Shown here piece by piece: positions 53,776-63,531 of a DNA stretch of 64,000 bases. This stretch comes from Pseudosulfitobacter pseudonitzschiae (GTDB taxonomy: Bacteria > Pseudomonadota > Alphaproteobacteria > Rhodobacterales > Rhodobacteraceae). How positions within the stretch are numbered: position 1 is the stretch's first letter; each line of letters opens with the position of its first letter. The stretch lies in the NCBI RefSeq assembly GCF_002222635.1, contig NZ_CP022415.1, positions 3,286,001 to 3,350,000 of the forward strand. Direction: 5' to 3'. The notes under the pieces are model-generated. The model had not been told where the DNA came from, did no database searches, and was given only the letters and a program-made list of their open reading frames with translations. The position numbers and the translations under genes are program-made.

Positions 53776-54618
53776 TTACAGGGCAGCGCGCGGGCGGCGT
53801 GAGAATGTAAGGTCGCGCAAAATTACCTGATTCATCTCGGGCCCTTCAAAGATCAGATCGACCCAGACTTTTTCCACCCGTTTTTCGTTCAGGTTGGAAT
53901 AGGCCAGATCGAATTCAACCACGATGTCTTCTTCATGCAAGGGCAATTCGCGTACGATCTGTTCGGTGTTGGGGCCGTGTTTGATATTGAGCCGAGCGAA
54001 GATTTCCAGCGGTTTTTCCATCTCGACGATGCATGACATGCGCACCAAATGCGTCCGACGCAGACCTTCTGCCGCCGCTTCGGGCAGGTCCACCACCAGC
54101 GACAGAAATGATCCGTCAAAGCTGAACACGTCCATGCGCAGACCATAGGGCGCGATGTCTTCCTCGCGGGTGTTGCGCAGTTGGCGAAGGGTCAACTCGC
54201 TTAGCTTGCAGTCGTGAAACAGGGTCACTTCGCTGCCCAGCATGGATTTTGTCTGAACCGACGACATGCCCGGCCTGTGCAGCGGCCCGCGCCAAAGTTC
54301 CGGTCGCCATGCCCAATCCGAATTATGTGGTTTCGCAAACCTGGTCGACCCGATCACCGGCAGCGCCAGACGTTCGTCGGCGGTGTGAATCAACCTGTCG
54401 ATATGCGCCCGCATCAGCCGTGCGCTGTTACGCAACTGACGCAGGGTGTGCAGGTTCACGTTGCCTGCATTGCGTGCGGCACGCGCCCAGCGGCGCATGG
54501 TACGTTTATGCGACAAACGCTCTAGTAAACTGATCTTGTTTTCTGCCACGGGCCGTTTCGCCTCTGGTGCTGCTCTTTCGCTATCTAACGAAAAGCTTTC
54601 TATCAAATAAACCGGCAA
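53776..54618 (-). CDS. Hypothetical protein, probably DUF6478 family
   Basis: 280 aa cytoplasmic-looking protein. A basic helical N-terminus (KISLLERLSHKRTMRRWARA) is followed by a mixed domain with GSTRFAKPHNSDWAWRPELW, TLFHDCKLSELTLRQLRNTR and a C-terminal beta region ending VILRDLTFSRRPRAAL. I believe this matches the DUF6478 proteins of Rhodobacterales, from memory. The function is unknown. It is probably co-transcribed with the 123-aa gene downstream. Confidence 0.72.
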   Translation of the reverse strand: MPVYLIESFSLDSERAAPEAKRPVAENKISLLERLSHKRTMRRWARAARNAGNVNLHTLRQLRNSARLMRAHIDRLIHTADERLALPVIGSTRFAKPHNSDWAWRPELWRGPLHRPGMSSVQTKSMLGSEVTLFHDCKLSELTLRQLRNTREEDIAPYGLRMDVFSFDGSFLSLVVDLPEAAAEGLRRTHLVRMSCIVEMEKPLEIFARLNIKHGPNTEQIVRELPLHEEDIVVEFDLAYSNLNEKRVEKVWVDLIFEGPEMNQVILRDLTFSRRPRAAL

Positions 54619-54654
54619 TCGCAGGCGCGGCGCGAATTTCAGCGGTTGTGGTAT

Positions 54655-55251
54655 TTAGTCAGGCGTCGTCGGTGCAATCGCAAGGGCTGTGACAGGGGTC
54701 GCTGCACGCACGCGGGTGCGTTGCATCAATTGATCCAGAATACGGCCACCTTCGCTGCCAATTGCGCCGCTGTCGTCGGTCCCGTATATCGCCAAACCGA
54801 TGCGATGTGGCCCAACCTGACCGGCGCCGCGCCAGTGGGTGGCCGACAGGCCCTTGCGGGCCGGTTCGGTACCCTGAACCTGTAGTAAAACAGTGTCTCT
54901 GGTCTCTTTCTTGTCCAGGACAGTGCCATCGGACAGGGCGGCCTGCATCGCTGTAGCAGTGATCGGCGGGGCGTCTGCGGGGGATCTGGTCAGGCTGACG
55001 GTGATCAGCCCCAAGGGTGCGCCAAAGGCCCCGTCCGGATCGCCCAGCGTGTCGCAGCGGGCCAGCAGCGCAAAGTCAGCTTTCAGGCTGCGCCGGTCGA
55101 TACAAAAGCCGTCTGGCGCCACAAGGGTCACGGAACCATTGGCCATCGCTGTTTCGCGCAGCGGCGCGTTTGTCGCGCCGCCGCCCACATCACATCCCGC
55201 AAGGGCGATCAGCCCCGCAAGGATGGCACCTTTACAGGTCCCAATATTCAT
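54655..55251 (-). CDS. Predicted lipoprotein of unknown function
   Basis: 198 aa. ATG 55251 gives a lipoprotein signal with lipobox LAGC (Cys20), so it is likely anchored to a membrane after cleavage. The mature part includes [17 protein letters not shown] and [11 protein letters not shown], a pattern I do not recognise as a named family. It begins 20 nt inside the end of ilvD on the same strand, so translation is probably coupled, although no functional link is evident. Confidence 0.72.
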   Translation of the reverse strand: MNIGTCKGAILAGLIALAGCDVGGGATNAPLRETAMANGSVTLVAPDGFCIDRRSLKADFALLARCDTLGDPDGAFGAPLGLITVSLTRSPADAPPITATAMQAALSDGTVLDKKETRDTVLLQVQGTEPARKGLSATHWRGAGQVGPHRIGLAIYGTDDSGAIGSEGGRILDQLMQRTRVRAATPVTALAIAPTTPD

Positions 55252-56995
55252 GCCGCTCAAGCTTGGCACCGGGATGGGTGACCGCCCCTTTGTACGTCGC
55301 ACCGACCAGTTGCGCATACTTCCACAGCGCACCTGCGCCATAGATCGTTTCACGCGGGCCTTTCCAGTTGGCCTTGCGCTCTTCCAGTTCGTCATCGCTT
55401 AGCGCCACGTTGATAGTGCCCTCGATGGCGTTGATGGTGATCACATCGCCATCTTTCAGGAACGCAATCGGCCCGCCATGTGCGGCCTCTGGTCCGACGT
55501 GACCCACACAGAACCCGCGGGTCGCACCCGAGAAACGACCGTCGGTGATCAGCGCCACCTTTTTGCCCATGCCCTGACCGGACAGGGCTGCGGTGGTCGC
55601 CAGCATCTCACGCATACCCGGACCACCCGAAGGGCCCTCGTTGCGGATGACGAACACGTCACCTTCTTCATAGGTGCGTTTCTGTACAGATTCGAACGCA
55701 TCTTGTTCACATTCGAAGACGCGTGCAGGACCGGTAAAGATCTGGTGCTGGGCTTCCATGCCCGCAACCTTCACGATGGCACCCTCGGGGGCGATGTTGC
55801 CCTTGAGGCCGACAACGCCGCCGGTTTTGGTCAGCGGAGTCTCGATCGGATAGATCACCTTGCCGTCTGCTTCGAGGTCGATCTTGTCCAGCTCTTCGCC
55901 GATGGAGTAGCCGGTGGCGGTCATGCAATCTTCGTGGATCAAGCCCGCTTTGCGCAGTTCCTTCATCACGACAAAAATGCCGCCTGCCTCGTAGAGGTCT
56001 TTGGCCACATATTGGCCGCCCGGTTTTAGGTCGACGAAATAGGGCGTCTCGCGGAAGATGTCGCAGACGTCATCAAGGAAAAAGTCGATGCCTGCCTCGT
56101 GTGCCATTGCGGGCAGGTGCAGACCCGCGTTGGTCGACCCGCCGGTGCAGGCCACAACGCGCGCGGCGTTTTCCAACGACTGGCGCGTGACGATGTCACG
56201 GGCACGGATGTTTTTCTCGATCAGGTTCATCACCGCTGCACCGGACGCTTCGGCGTATTGGTCGCGGCTTTCGTAGGGTGCAGGCATGCCCGAGGAGTTA
56301 GGCAGCGCAAGGCCGATTGCCTCGGACACGCAGGCCATAGTGTTGGCGGTAAACTGGCCACCGCAGGCACCGGCGGACGGGCAGGCGACGCGTTCCAGAA
56401 CGTCCAGCGCCGCGTCGGACATATCGCCGTTCTGGTGGCGACCAACCGCCTCGAACATATCCTGAACGGTCAGGTCACGGTTGGCGAAATCGGCTGGAAC
56501 CGCAGGGTTGTTCGGTGCCTTGCCCGGCAGGATCGACCCGCCATAGAGAAAGACCGACGGCACGTTCAGACGGATCATTGCCATCATCATACCCGGAAGC
56601 GATTTGTCGCAACCCGCAAGGCCGACCAGCGCGTCATAGCAGTGGCCGCGCATTGTCAGCTCGACTGTGTCGGCAATCGCCTCGCGCGATGCCAGCGACG
56701 ACCGCATGCCTTCGTGGCCCATGGCGATGCCGTCAGTGACGGTGATCGTGGTGAACTCGCGCGGCGTGCCAAAGGCGGATTTGACGCCCATCTTGACCGC
56801 TTGGGCCTGACGGTTCAACGAAATGTTGCAAGGGGCCGCTTCGTTCCAGCAGGTAGCGACACCGACCAGAGGCTGGTGAATCTCCTGCTCGGTCATGCCC
56901 ATGGCATAATAATATGACCGGTGCGGCGCGCGTTCGGGCCCCTCGGTCACATGACGGCTTGGCAATTTGGATTTGTCGAATTTGCCCTTGAGCAT
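55232..56995 (-). CDS. ilvD: Dihydroxy-acid dehydratase
   Basis: 587 aa iron-sulfur enzyme of valine, isoleucine and pantothenate synthesis. ATG 56995 has GGGAGG 7 nt upstream; the frame upstream of it is not coding. Cluster and metal ligands: [41 protein letters not shown]. Also the conserved [18 protein letters not shown] near the C-terminus. Overlaps the lipoprotein gene. Confidence 0.97.
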   Translation of the reverse strand: MLKGKFDKSKLPSRHVTEGPERAPHRSYYYAMGMTEQEIHQPLVGVATCWNEAAPCNISLNRQAQAVKMGVKSAFGTPREFTTITVTDGIAMGHEGMRSSLASREAIADTVELTMRGHCYDALVGLAGCDKSLPGMMMAMIRLNVPSVFLYGGSILPGKAPNNPAVPADFANRDLTVQDMFEAVGRHQNGDMSDAALDVLERVACPSAGACGGQFTANTMACVSEAIGLALPNSSGMPAPYESRDQYAEASGAAVMNLIEKNIRARDIVTRQSLENAARVVACTGGSTNAGLHLPAMAHEAGIDFFLDDVCDIFRETPYFVDLKPGGQYVAKDLYEAGGIFVVMKELRKAGLIHEDCMTATGYSIGEELDKIDLEADGKVIYPIETPLTKTGGVVGLKGNIAPEGAIVKVAGMEAQHQIFTGPARVFECEQDAFESVQKRTYEEGDVFVIRNEGPSGGPGMREMLATTAALSGQGMGKKVALITDGRFSGATRGFCVGHVGPEAAHGGPIAFLKDGDVITINAIEGTINVALSDDELEERKANWKGPRETIYGAGALWKYAQLVGATYKGAVTHPGAKLERHEYWDL

Positions 56996-57207
56996 TTTGG
57001 CCTCCCGATGATGCGTTGTCTTTGCAATAACGGGCGGCGGTTTAAGGTACAAGATGCAAGGCAGATAAGTAAAACAGGCGCGTGCTGTATGATTGCACAG
57101 ATGCAAGGCCGCTGACGCACAGCGCCGCAGCTTGATTTAACCTGTTGCGGCACATACTTTTGTCTACTGAATTCCCTCGCGCCCGCGCGGCAAACCTAGG
57201 CGGGTCT

Positions 57208-60200
57208 ATGGAACCATCACTTTTCAGTTTCATCTGGAGATATTCCAAACGCGAACAGGTGCTATTGCTGCTGGTCACGCTGGTCACTTTTCCGTTTCTT
57301 TACGCCACGCTGGAACTGCCCAAACGGATCATCAACGACGCCATTGGTGCCGATTCCGATACCATACCGCTGTTGGGGGTCGATCTGGCGCAAGTCGAAT
57401 TCCTGATGTTGCTGTGCGGCCTCTATCTGCTGGCCGTGCTGGTGCATGGCCTGCTGAAAATGCGCCTGAACACGATGAAAGGGATCGTATCCGAACGGAT
57501 GTTGCGCCGCCTGCGCTATACGTTGATCGCACGCATGATGCGGTTTCCGCGCAGCTATTTCCGCACCACATCGCAGGGTGAAATGGTCAGCATGGTCACG
57601 TCCGAGGCCGAGCCGATGGGCGGGCTGATGGGCGATGCGCTGGCGCAACCGGTGTTTCAGGCGGGGCAGATGGTGATCATCGTGGTGTTCCTGTTTGCGC
57701 AAAGCATCTGGTTCGGGCTGGCCGGTGTTGCGCTGATTCCATTGCAGGCGTGGCTGATACCGATGCTGCAACGGCAGATCAATGTGCTGAACAAGGCGCG
57801 GATCGTCGAAGTGCGCGCGCTGTCCTCGGAAATCGGGGAAAGTGCGGCAGGTGTAACCGATCTGCGCACCAATGGCGGCTGGCGCTACCGGTTGGCACAG
57901 TTCACCGACCGGTTGGGGCGGTTGTTCGATATCCGCTACAAGATTTACCAAAAGAAATTTTTCATGAAGTTTCTCAATAACTTCATTACCCAGCTGACGC
58001 CGTTCTTTTTCTATTCCGTGGGCGGCTATCTGGCGATCAAAGGCCAGATTTCGGTGGGGGCGCTGGTTGCAGCCCTTGCCGCCTACAAAGACCTGTCAAG
58101 TCCGTGGAAAGAACTGCTGACTTATTACAACCAAGTGCAGGATATGTCGGTGCGCTGGGAGGTTGTGACCGAACGCTTTGATCCCAAAGGGTTGATTGAT
58201 GCCGACAAATTCGAAGGAGCGCCCAAGACCATTCCGCATCTGGACGGTGACATCGTGCTGGATGGGGTCTCTGTGCGCAACGCGGACAGTAACATGGTGC
58301 TGGAGAACATCAGCCTGACCATCCCTGCGGGTGCGCGGGTTGCCATTCAGGTTGCCAGCCAGATCGAAAGGACCGCGCTGGCCGAAGTTCTGACGCGCGA
58401 GGTGACGCCGACGCGGGGGCGTGTGACCATGTCGGGGCACGATCTGGCAGACCTGCATCAGGCGGTGATCGCCGCGCGCATAGGCTATGCCCATTCGCGG
58501 CCCTATCTGTTCGACGGCACGTTGGGCAGCAATCTGTTGATGCCCTTGATGACCAGCCCGCGCACAGTGCTGTGGGACCCGGGCAAAAAGGACCGCGCAG
58601 GCATCGAGGCGGGACGGGCGGGCAACAGTCTGGACAGTCTGCGTGCCGATTGGGTCGATCCGGGACTGGCTGGTCTGAACGACCCCGGCGAGATCCGCGC
58701 ATGGTGGTTCAAGCTGGTCAATGCTGTTGGCATCGAGGACCAGATGGTGCGCCGCATGATGGCTTCTGCCATCAATCTGGCCCAGCATCCGAAGTTGGCC
58801 CAGTCCATCGTCGCCCTGCGCCCCGAGATCGAGCGCCGGTTGGCCGCCTCTGGTCTGGATGAAGTGGTCAACCGCTTTTATCCGGACCGGTTCAACCCGT
58901 CGCTGCCGCTGGGCGGCAACCTGTTGTTCGCGGTCCCGAGGTTCAGCATCAGCCAGCAGGCATTGGTCGACGAGGGCCGTTTCCTGAGCCTGATCACCGA
59001 GAAGGGGCTGGCCGAACAGGGCATCGCGATTTCGCAGACGCTGATGGAAACTCTGCTGCAAACATTTGGGCGGGACGGCACCAGCCACCCGCTGTTCACT
59101 GCTCTGGGAATCGAAGAAGAGATGTACGAGCAGTTGGTCGACATCGCCGAGCGTCGCCGCTTGAGCGGTGATGCGGCGCTGAGCGATGACGAATTCGCGC
59201 TGCTTTTAACCGTGCCCTTTGCGCTGACGGCTGAACAGCTGGGCGCGGCTTTTCCCGAAAGCTTCAAGGATGAAATCCTGAAAATCCGCCGCGAACACGG
59301 CGCATCCCTGCGGACGATGATGACGGATATGTTCGTGCCCATCGCTCCGGAAAACTACCTACCGCTTTTGACGATTCTGGAAAACGCATTGTATGGCCGC
59401 GTGTCCGCGATGGCGGGGGCGCGGGCCAGTGAGGTCGAAGATCTGGTCTGCGGGCTGCTGATCGACGAAGGGCTGCAAGAGCTGGTGGCCGAGACCATCT
59501 TTGACATTCCCACAGGTCTGGCCGGCATCAAGATTCCGACAGTGTTTCAGGAACGCGCGGCCTTCAGTCGTGCAGCAATCAAACGGCCCGACATTCTGGT
59601 TCTGGACCGCGCATTGGCCAGCCACAACAGCGTGCAGCGTCGTTCTGCACGCAGCGGTTTGCGCGACCTTCTGCCCCGGTCGACGCTGATTTTCATGGAG
59701 GAATCCTTTGAAAACCCGGATGCTTATGACTTGTTCGTCGAGATCAGGAACGGGCGCATCGACGGCATCCTGACCAACGACAGCGAAGACGAAACCAGTT
59801 CCGGCGCGGATGATCTGCGGCGCAAACTGCGGGTGATCGGACGTACCGAACTGTTCGGGAAAATGGATGCGCGCAACCAGCGTCTGCTGGCCTTTGCTGC
59901 ACAATGGTATCCCGTAGAGGCGGGTCAGCGGATTTTCTCGACCATGGAACCCGCGGATGCTGCTTATCTGTGCGTCTCCGGGCAGGCTCTGATGAGTTAC
60001 CGTGACGCGGAGGGCAAAAGCCATCCGGTGACCACCGTCAATCCGGGTAGGGTGATCGGTGATTTGTCGATTATCCTGAACGAGCCACGCCAGATGGATT
60101 TGACCGCCACGACCGACGGCAAATTCCTGCGGCTGGGCGCCGAAGAGTTCCGCGCCGTTTACGAGAATGACACCGGCGTGCTGCTGCAACTGTTGCAAAG

Positions 60201-60306
60201 CGTCGGCACCCATCTGAGCGGGGCTGCAGACCTGTTACGCGACGCACGGCTGGACCTGACCGAACCGCGCGGGCCGGTGGTGCCCTCGCTGGAGGATGAA
60301 GAATGA
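57208..60306 (+). CDS. Pseudo-ABC exporter with large NBD insertion and C-terminal cyclic-nucleotide-binding domain
   Basis: 1032 aa. Residues 1-330 are an ABC-exporter type I membrane domain with about six helices. The nucleotide-binding part (about 350-840) has lost all motifs. The Walker A slot at 382-389 reads VASQIERT, all three Gly and the Lys replaced. The signature region reads IPTVFQER, Walker B has Asp800-Arg801 in place of Asp-Glu, and the switch His is gone (TLIFMEES). The domain is also split by roughly 250 extra residues, with YAHSRPYLFDGTLGSNL before the insertion. A Crp-like cNMP-binding domain follows at about 870-1000 (VEAGQRIFSTMEPADAAYLC, then NPGRVIGDLSIIL). It therefore probably does not hydrolyse ATP. 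It is coupled by ATGA to a CPBP protease gene. AGGCGGG precedes ATG 57208. Confidence 0.85.
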   Translation: MEPSLFSFIWRYSKREQVLLLLVTLVTFPFLYATLELPKRIINDAIGADSDTIPLLGVDLAQVEFLMLLCGLYLLAVLVHGLLKMRLNTMKGIVSERMLRRLRYTLIARMMRFPRSYFRTTSQGEMVSMVTSEAEPMGGLMGDALAQPVFQAGQMVIIVVFLFAQSIWFGLAGVALIPLQAWLIPMLQRQINVLNKARIVEVRALSSEIGESAAGVTDLRTNGGWRYRLAQFTDRLGRLFDIRYKIYQKKFFMKFLNNFITQLTPFFFYSVGGYLAIKGQISVGALVAALAAYKDLSSPWKELLTYYNQVQDMSVRWEVVTERFDPKGLIDADKFEGAPKTIPHLDGDIVLDGVSVRNADSNMVLENISLTIPAGARVAIQVASQIERTALAEVLTREVTPTRGRVTMSGHDLADLHQAVIAARIGYAHSRPYLFDGTLGSNLLMPLMTSPRTVLWDPGKKDRAGIEAGRAGNSLDSLRADWVDPGLAGLNDPGEIRAWWFKLVNAVGIEDQMVRRMMASAINLAQHPKLAQSIVALRPEIERRLAASGLDEVVNRFYPDRFNPSLPLGGNLLFAVPRFSISQQALVDEGRFLSLITEKGLAEQGIAISQTLMETLLQTFGRDGTSHPLFTALGIEEEMYEQLVDIAERRRLSGDAALSDDEFALLLTVPFALTAEQLGAAFPESFKDEILKIRREHGASLRTMMTDMFVPIAPENYLPLLTILENALYGRVSAMAGARASEVEDLVCGLLIDEGLQELVAETIFDIPTGLAGIKIPTVFQERAAFSRAAIKRPDILVLDRALASHNSVQRRSARSGLRDLLPRSTLIFMEESFENPDAYDLFVEIRNGRIDGILTNDSEDETSSGADDLRRKLRVIGRTELFGKMDARNQRLLAFAAQWYPVEAGQRIFSTMEPADAAYLCVSGQALMSYRDAEGKSHPVTTVNPGRVIGDLSIILNEPRQMDLTATTDGKFLRLGAEEFRAVYENDTGVLLQLLQSVGTHLSGAADLLRDARLDLTEPRGPVVPSLEDEE

Positions 60307-61208
60307 TCCGTCCACTTGCCGCCTATGCACCGCATCAGACGTTTGTCGCTCCGGCGCGGGCGCGTGCCCAGCTGTGGCGGTTGGCCGTGGGGTTGGTGTT
60401 GGGCGGCGCCGGTTATATCGTGCTGGCCCAATTTTTCTACGACACGCTGATTGCGTTGTATGTACCCGACGATGCAACGGCCTTTGCCGAAGAACTGCAA
60501 AGCGGCAGCACGCCCTTTGCCATGTTTGCCCTGCTGTTCAGCTTTGGCGCGATGACCCTGACGCTGGCGCTGGTTGTGGCGATGGTTCACAACCGCTCTG
60601 TCCTGACCCTGCTGGGTCCGTTGCGCCCTTTTGCGAAACAGTTTCAGCAGGCTGCGGTGGCAGTGGTGGTGCTGTCTGGTGCGTTGTGGATTTTGCCGCC
60701 TTGGGGGATGGAGCCGCCGATGCTGCCAGGGCTGCCCGTTGGCCTGTGGGCCGGATTGCTGCCCCTGTCGCTTTTGGCGGTTCTGGTGCAGGTCAGCGCC
60801 GAAGAACTTCTGTTTCGCGGCTATCTCCAGCAGCAACTGGCCGCGCGGTTTGCGTCTCCGCTGGTGTGGATGGTGCTGCCGTCGGCATTGTTCGCGCTGG
60901 GCCATTATGCGCCCGCGGTGGCGGGCGGCAATGCAATCTGGATCGTGGCTTGGGCAGGCATCTTTGGCCTGTTGATGGCCGATCTGACCGCGCGGTCCGG
61001 CACTCTTGGCCCTGCGATTGCTGTGCATTTCATCAATAACGTAATTGCTATGGTGCTTACGGCAATGCCCGATGATCTGTCTGGCCTTGCGCTGTATCTG
61101 ATGCCGTTCTCGTTGGCGGATGAAGCTGCGGTGGCGCAATGGTTGCCGGTAGACTTCGGGATCATGCTGACCAGCTGGCTGGCCGTGCGTCTTACCCTGC
61201 GCCGTTGA
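60303..61208 (+). CDS. CPBP-family intramembrane metalloprotease
   Basis: 301 aa with about eight helices. The CAAX-protease/CPBP motifs are complete: EExxxR in SAEELLFRGYLQQQL (motif 1), the FALGHY motif, and the HFINN motif near residue 245. These residues form the glutamate-histidine active site in the family (prenyl-protein processing or bacteriocin self-immunity in other organisms). The substrate here is unknown. ATG overlaps the stop of the pseudo-ABC gene. Confidence 0.88.
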   Translation: MIRPLAAYAPHQTFVAPARARAQLWRLAVGLVLGGAGYIVLAQFFYDTLIALYVPDDATAFAEELQSGSTPFAMFALLFSFGAMTLTLALVVAMVHNRSVLTLLGPLRPFAKQFQQAAVAVVVLSGALWILPPWGMEPPMLPGLPVGLWAGLLPLSLLAVLVQVSAEELLFRGYLQQQLAARFASPLVWMVLPSALFALGHYAPAVAGGNAIWIVAWAGIFGLLMADLTARSGTLGPAIAVHFINNVIAMVLTAMPDDLSGLALYLMPFSLADEAAVAQWLPVDFGIMLTSWLAVRLTLRR

Positions 61209-61268
61209 TTGCAATTGTCGGTCTTGGGCATTATCTGGGGGACCAACAGGCCAGCAGAAAGTGCACAC

Positions 61269-62228
61269 ATGAACTGGATCAACAACTACGTCCGGCCCCG
61301 GATCAACTCGATTTTTTCGCGTCGCGAGACACCGGACAATCTGTGGACCAAATGCGATGAGTGCGGCACCATGCTGTTCCACCGCGAGGTTAGCGACAAT
61401 CTGAACGTCTGCACCAATTGCGGCCACCACATGAATATCACTCCGCGCGACCGCTTTCGTGCACTGTTCGATGGCGGTATCTTTACACAGGTCAGCGTGC
61501 CGACGCCCAACACCGACCCGCTGCATTTTCGCGATCAAAAGAAATACCCCGACCGGATGAAAGCCGCCCAGAAGGCCACCGGTGAAGCCGAGGCGATGTT
61601 GGTCGCCACAGGCGAGATCGGGCGCACTCCCATTGTGGCCTGCGCGCAGGACTTTACCTTCATGGCAGGTTCTATGGGCATGTACGTTGGCAACGCGATC
61701 ATTGCCGCCGCCGAAGAGGCGGTAAAGCTGAAGCGGCCGCTGATTCTGTTTTCCGCCGCCGGTGGTGCGCGCATGCAGGAAGGTATCCTGTCGCTGATGC
61801 AAATGCCCCGCACCACGGTTGCCGTGCAGATGCTGAAAGAGGCGAATCTGCCCTATATCGTCGTGCTGACCCACCCGACCACGGGTGGCGTGACGGCGTC
61901 ATATGCGATGCTGGGCGACGTGCATATTGCCGAACCCAATGCGTTGATCTGCTTTGCAGGGCCGCGTGTGATTGAACAGACCATTCGCGAAAAACTGCCC
62001 GAGGGGTTCCAGCGTGCCGAATATCTGCTGGACCACGGGATGCTGGATCGCGTGACCCCACGCACCGAGTTGCGTGACGAGTTGATTACGATCACTCGTA
62101 TGCTTTTGGGGCTGCCGCCCGCTGTCAAAGGCGATTTGCCCGCACCCGAACCGGCCATCGAAGCACCCAAAACCACTTCTGCCCCGACGCCTGCGGCGCA
62201 GCCTGCGCCGACATCATCCAAAAAATGA
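61269..62228 (+). CDS. accD: Acetyl-CoA carboxylase, carboxyltransferase subunit beta
   Basis: 319 aa subunit of the enzyme making malonyl-CoA, with AccA as partner (not in window). ATG 61269 gives MNWINNYVRPRINSIF. The N-terminal zinc ribbon has CDECGTMLFHRE and VCTNCGHHM. The core has FSAAGGARMQEGILSLMQM and THPTTGGVTASYAMLGD. The last 40 residues are an Ala/Pro/Thr-rich tail. Its stop overlaps the folC start (ATGA), an arrangement found in many proteobacteria. Confidence 0.96.
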   Translation: MNWINNYVRPRINSIFSRRETPDNLWTKCDECGTMLFHREVSDNLNVCTNCGHHMNITPRDRFRALFDGGIFTQVSVPTPNTDPLHFRDQKKYPDRMKAAQKATGEAEAMLVATGEIGRTPIVACAQDFTFMAGSMGMYVGNAIIAAAEEAVKLKRPLILFSAAGGARMQEGILSLMQMPRTTVAVQMLKEANLPYIVVLTHPTTGGVTASYAMLGDVHIAEPNALICFAGPRVIEQTIREKLPEGFQRAEYLLDHGMLDRVTPRTELRDELITITRMLLGLPPAVKGDLPAPEPAIEAPKTTSAPTPAAQPAPTSSKK

Positions 62229-63499
62229 CCGCGGACGGTTCTGATGTCATCCTGCAACGGATGATGGCGCTGCACCCCAAGATCATCGACCTGACGCTGG
62301 ACCGTGTCTGGCGTTTGCTGGATGCGCTGGGCAACCCGCAGAACGATCTGCCGCCGGTAATTCACATTGCGGGCACCAACGGCAAAGGATCGACTCAGGC
62401 GATGATCCGCGCAGGGCTTGAGGCGGCAGGCAAGCGTGTACATGCTTATACCTCGCCGCATCTGGCGCGATTTCACGAACGTATCCGGCTGGCAGGTGAA
62501 CTGATTTCCGAGGACGCGCTGAGCGCGGTTCTGGACGAGTGTTATGCGGCCAACAACGGCGAAACGATCACTTATTTCGAGATTACGACCATCGCCGCGA
62601 TCCTTGCCTTTGCGCGCACCCCTGCGGATTACACTTTGCTTGAGGTGGGTCTGGGCGGACGTCTGGACGCCACCAATGTGATCGAAAAACCTGCGATGAC
62701 GGTGATTACGCCGGTCAGCATAGATCACCAGCAGTTTCTGGGCGACACATTGGCCCAGATTGCGGGCGAAAAGGCGGGAATTATCAAACGCGGCGTGCCC
62801 TGCGTGGTTGGACCGCAGGACGCCGCCGCGCTGGATGTGATCGAAGGCGTCGCCGCCCGTCTGGGCGCGCCGCTGATGGTCTATGGCCAGCACTGGCACA
62901 TCGGACCTGATCACGGGCGCATGGCATTTCAGGACGACGGCGGCCTGCTGGATCTGCCCTTGCCCAATCTGATCGGGGCGCATCAGATCCAGAACGCAGG
63001 CGCGGCGCTGATGGTGTTGCGCGATCTGGGCATGGACGAGGCTGCCTGCACTGCCGCTGTCACCGGTGCGCAATGGCCCGCGCGGATGCAGCGGCTGCGC
63101 ACGGGGCCGCTGGCCGAGCGTGCAGGCGCTGCCGAATTGTGGCTGGACGGCGGACACAATCCGGCGGCAGGCGAGGCATTGGCGCATGTGCTTGCCAACT
63201 TGCCCGACCGGCGCACACATTTGATCTGCGGCATGCTGAACACCAAGGACATCGGCGGCTATCTGCGTCCGTTGGCGGCGCATGCCGCCAGTCTGACCGC
63301 CGTGTCGATCCCCGGCGAGACGAACACCTTGCCCGCAGCAACCACCGCCGAAGCCGCAACAAAAGCAGGATTGCGGGCCGGCACTGCCGACAGCGTAGGC
63401 GCTGCTTTGGACGCAATCCTGACCGCAGACCCCCAAGCGCGTGTGCTGATTTGCGGCTCGCTGTATCTGGCGGGAAATATTCTGCGCGACAACGGCTGA
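62225..63499 (+). CDS. folC: Folylpolyglutamate synthase/dihydrofolate synthase
   Basis: 424 aa ATP-dependent ligase adding glutamate to (dihydro)pteroate and folates. P-loop HIAGTNGKGSTQAM at about residue 45, Omega-loop region YTSPHLARFHERIRL, TLLEVGLGGRLDATNVI, and LDGGHNPAAGEALA in the C-terminal domain. Length is normal. Coupled to accD by ATGA. Confidence 0.95.
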   Translation: MTADGSDVILQRMMALHPKIIDLTLDRVWRLLDALGNPQNDLPPVIHIAGTNGKGSTQAMIRAGLEAAGKRVHAYTSPHLARFHERIRLAGELISEDALSAVLDECYAANNGETITYFEITTIAAILAFARTPADYTLLEVGLGGRLDATNVIEKPAMTVITPVSIDHQQFLGDTLAQIAGEKAGIIKRGVPCVVGPQDAAALDVIEGVAARLGAPLMVYGQHWHIGPDHGRMAFQDDGGLLDLPLPNLIGAHQIQNAGAALMVLRDLGMDEAACTAAVTGAQWPARMQRLRTGPLAERAGAAELWLDGGHNPAAGEALAHVLANLPDRRTHLICGMLNTKDIGGYLRPLAAHAASLTAVSIPGETNTLPAATTAEAATKAGLRAGTADSVGAALDAILTADPQARVLICGSLYLAGNILRDNG

Positions 63500-63515
63500 A
63501 CACCTGTCCGGTCCG

Positions 63516-63530
63516 GCGGGTTTGCCCCGC
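63516..63530. terminator. Short GC hairpin between folC and zapE
   Basis: GCGGG (63516-63520) and CCCGC (63526-63530) form a 5-bp stem in the 32-nt convergent gap. There is no T-run on either strand, so termination is only suggested by position. Confidence 0.35.
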
Positions 63531-63531
63531 A

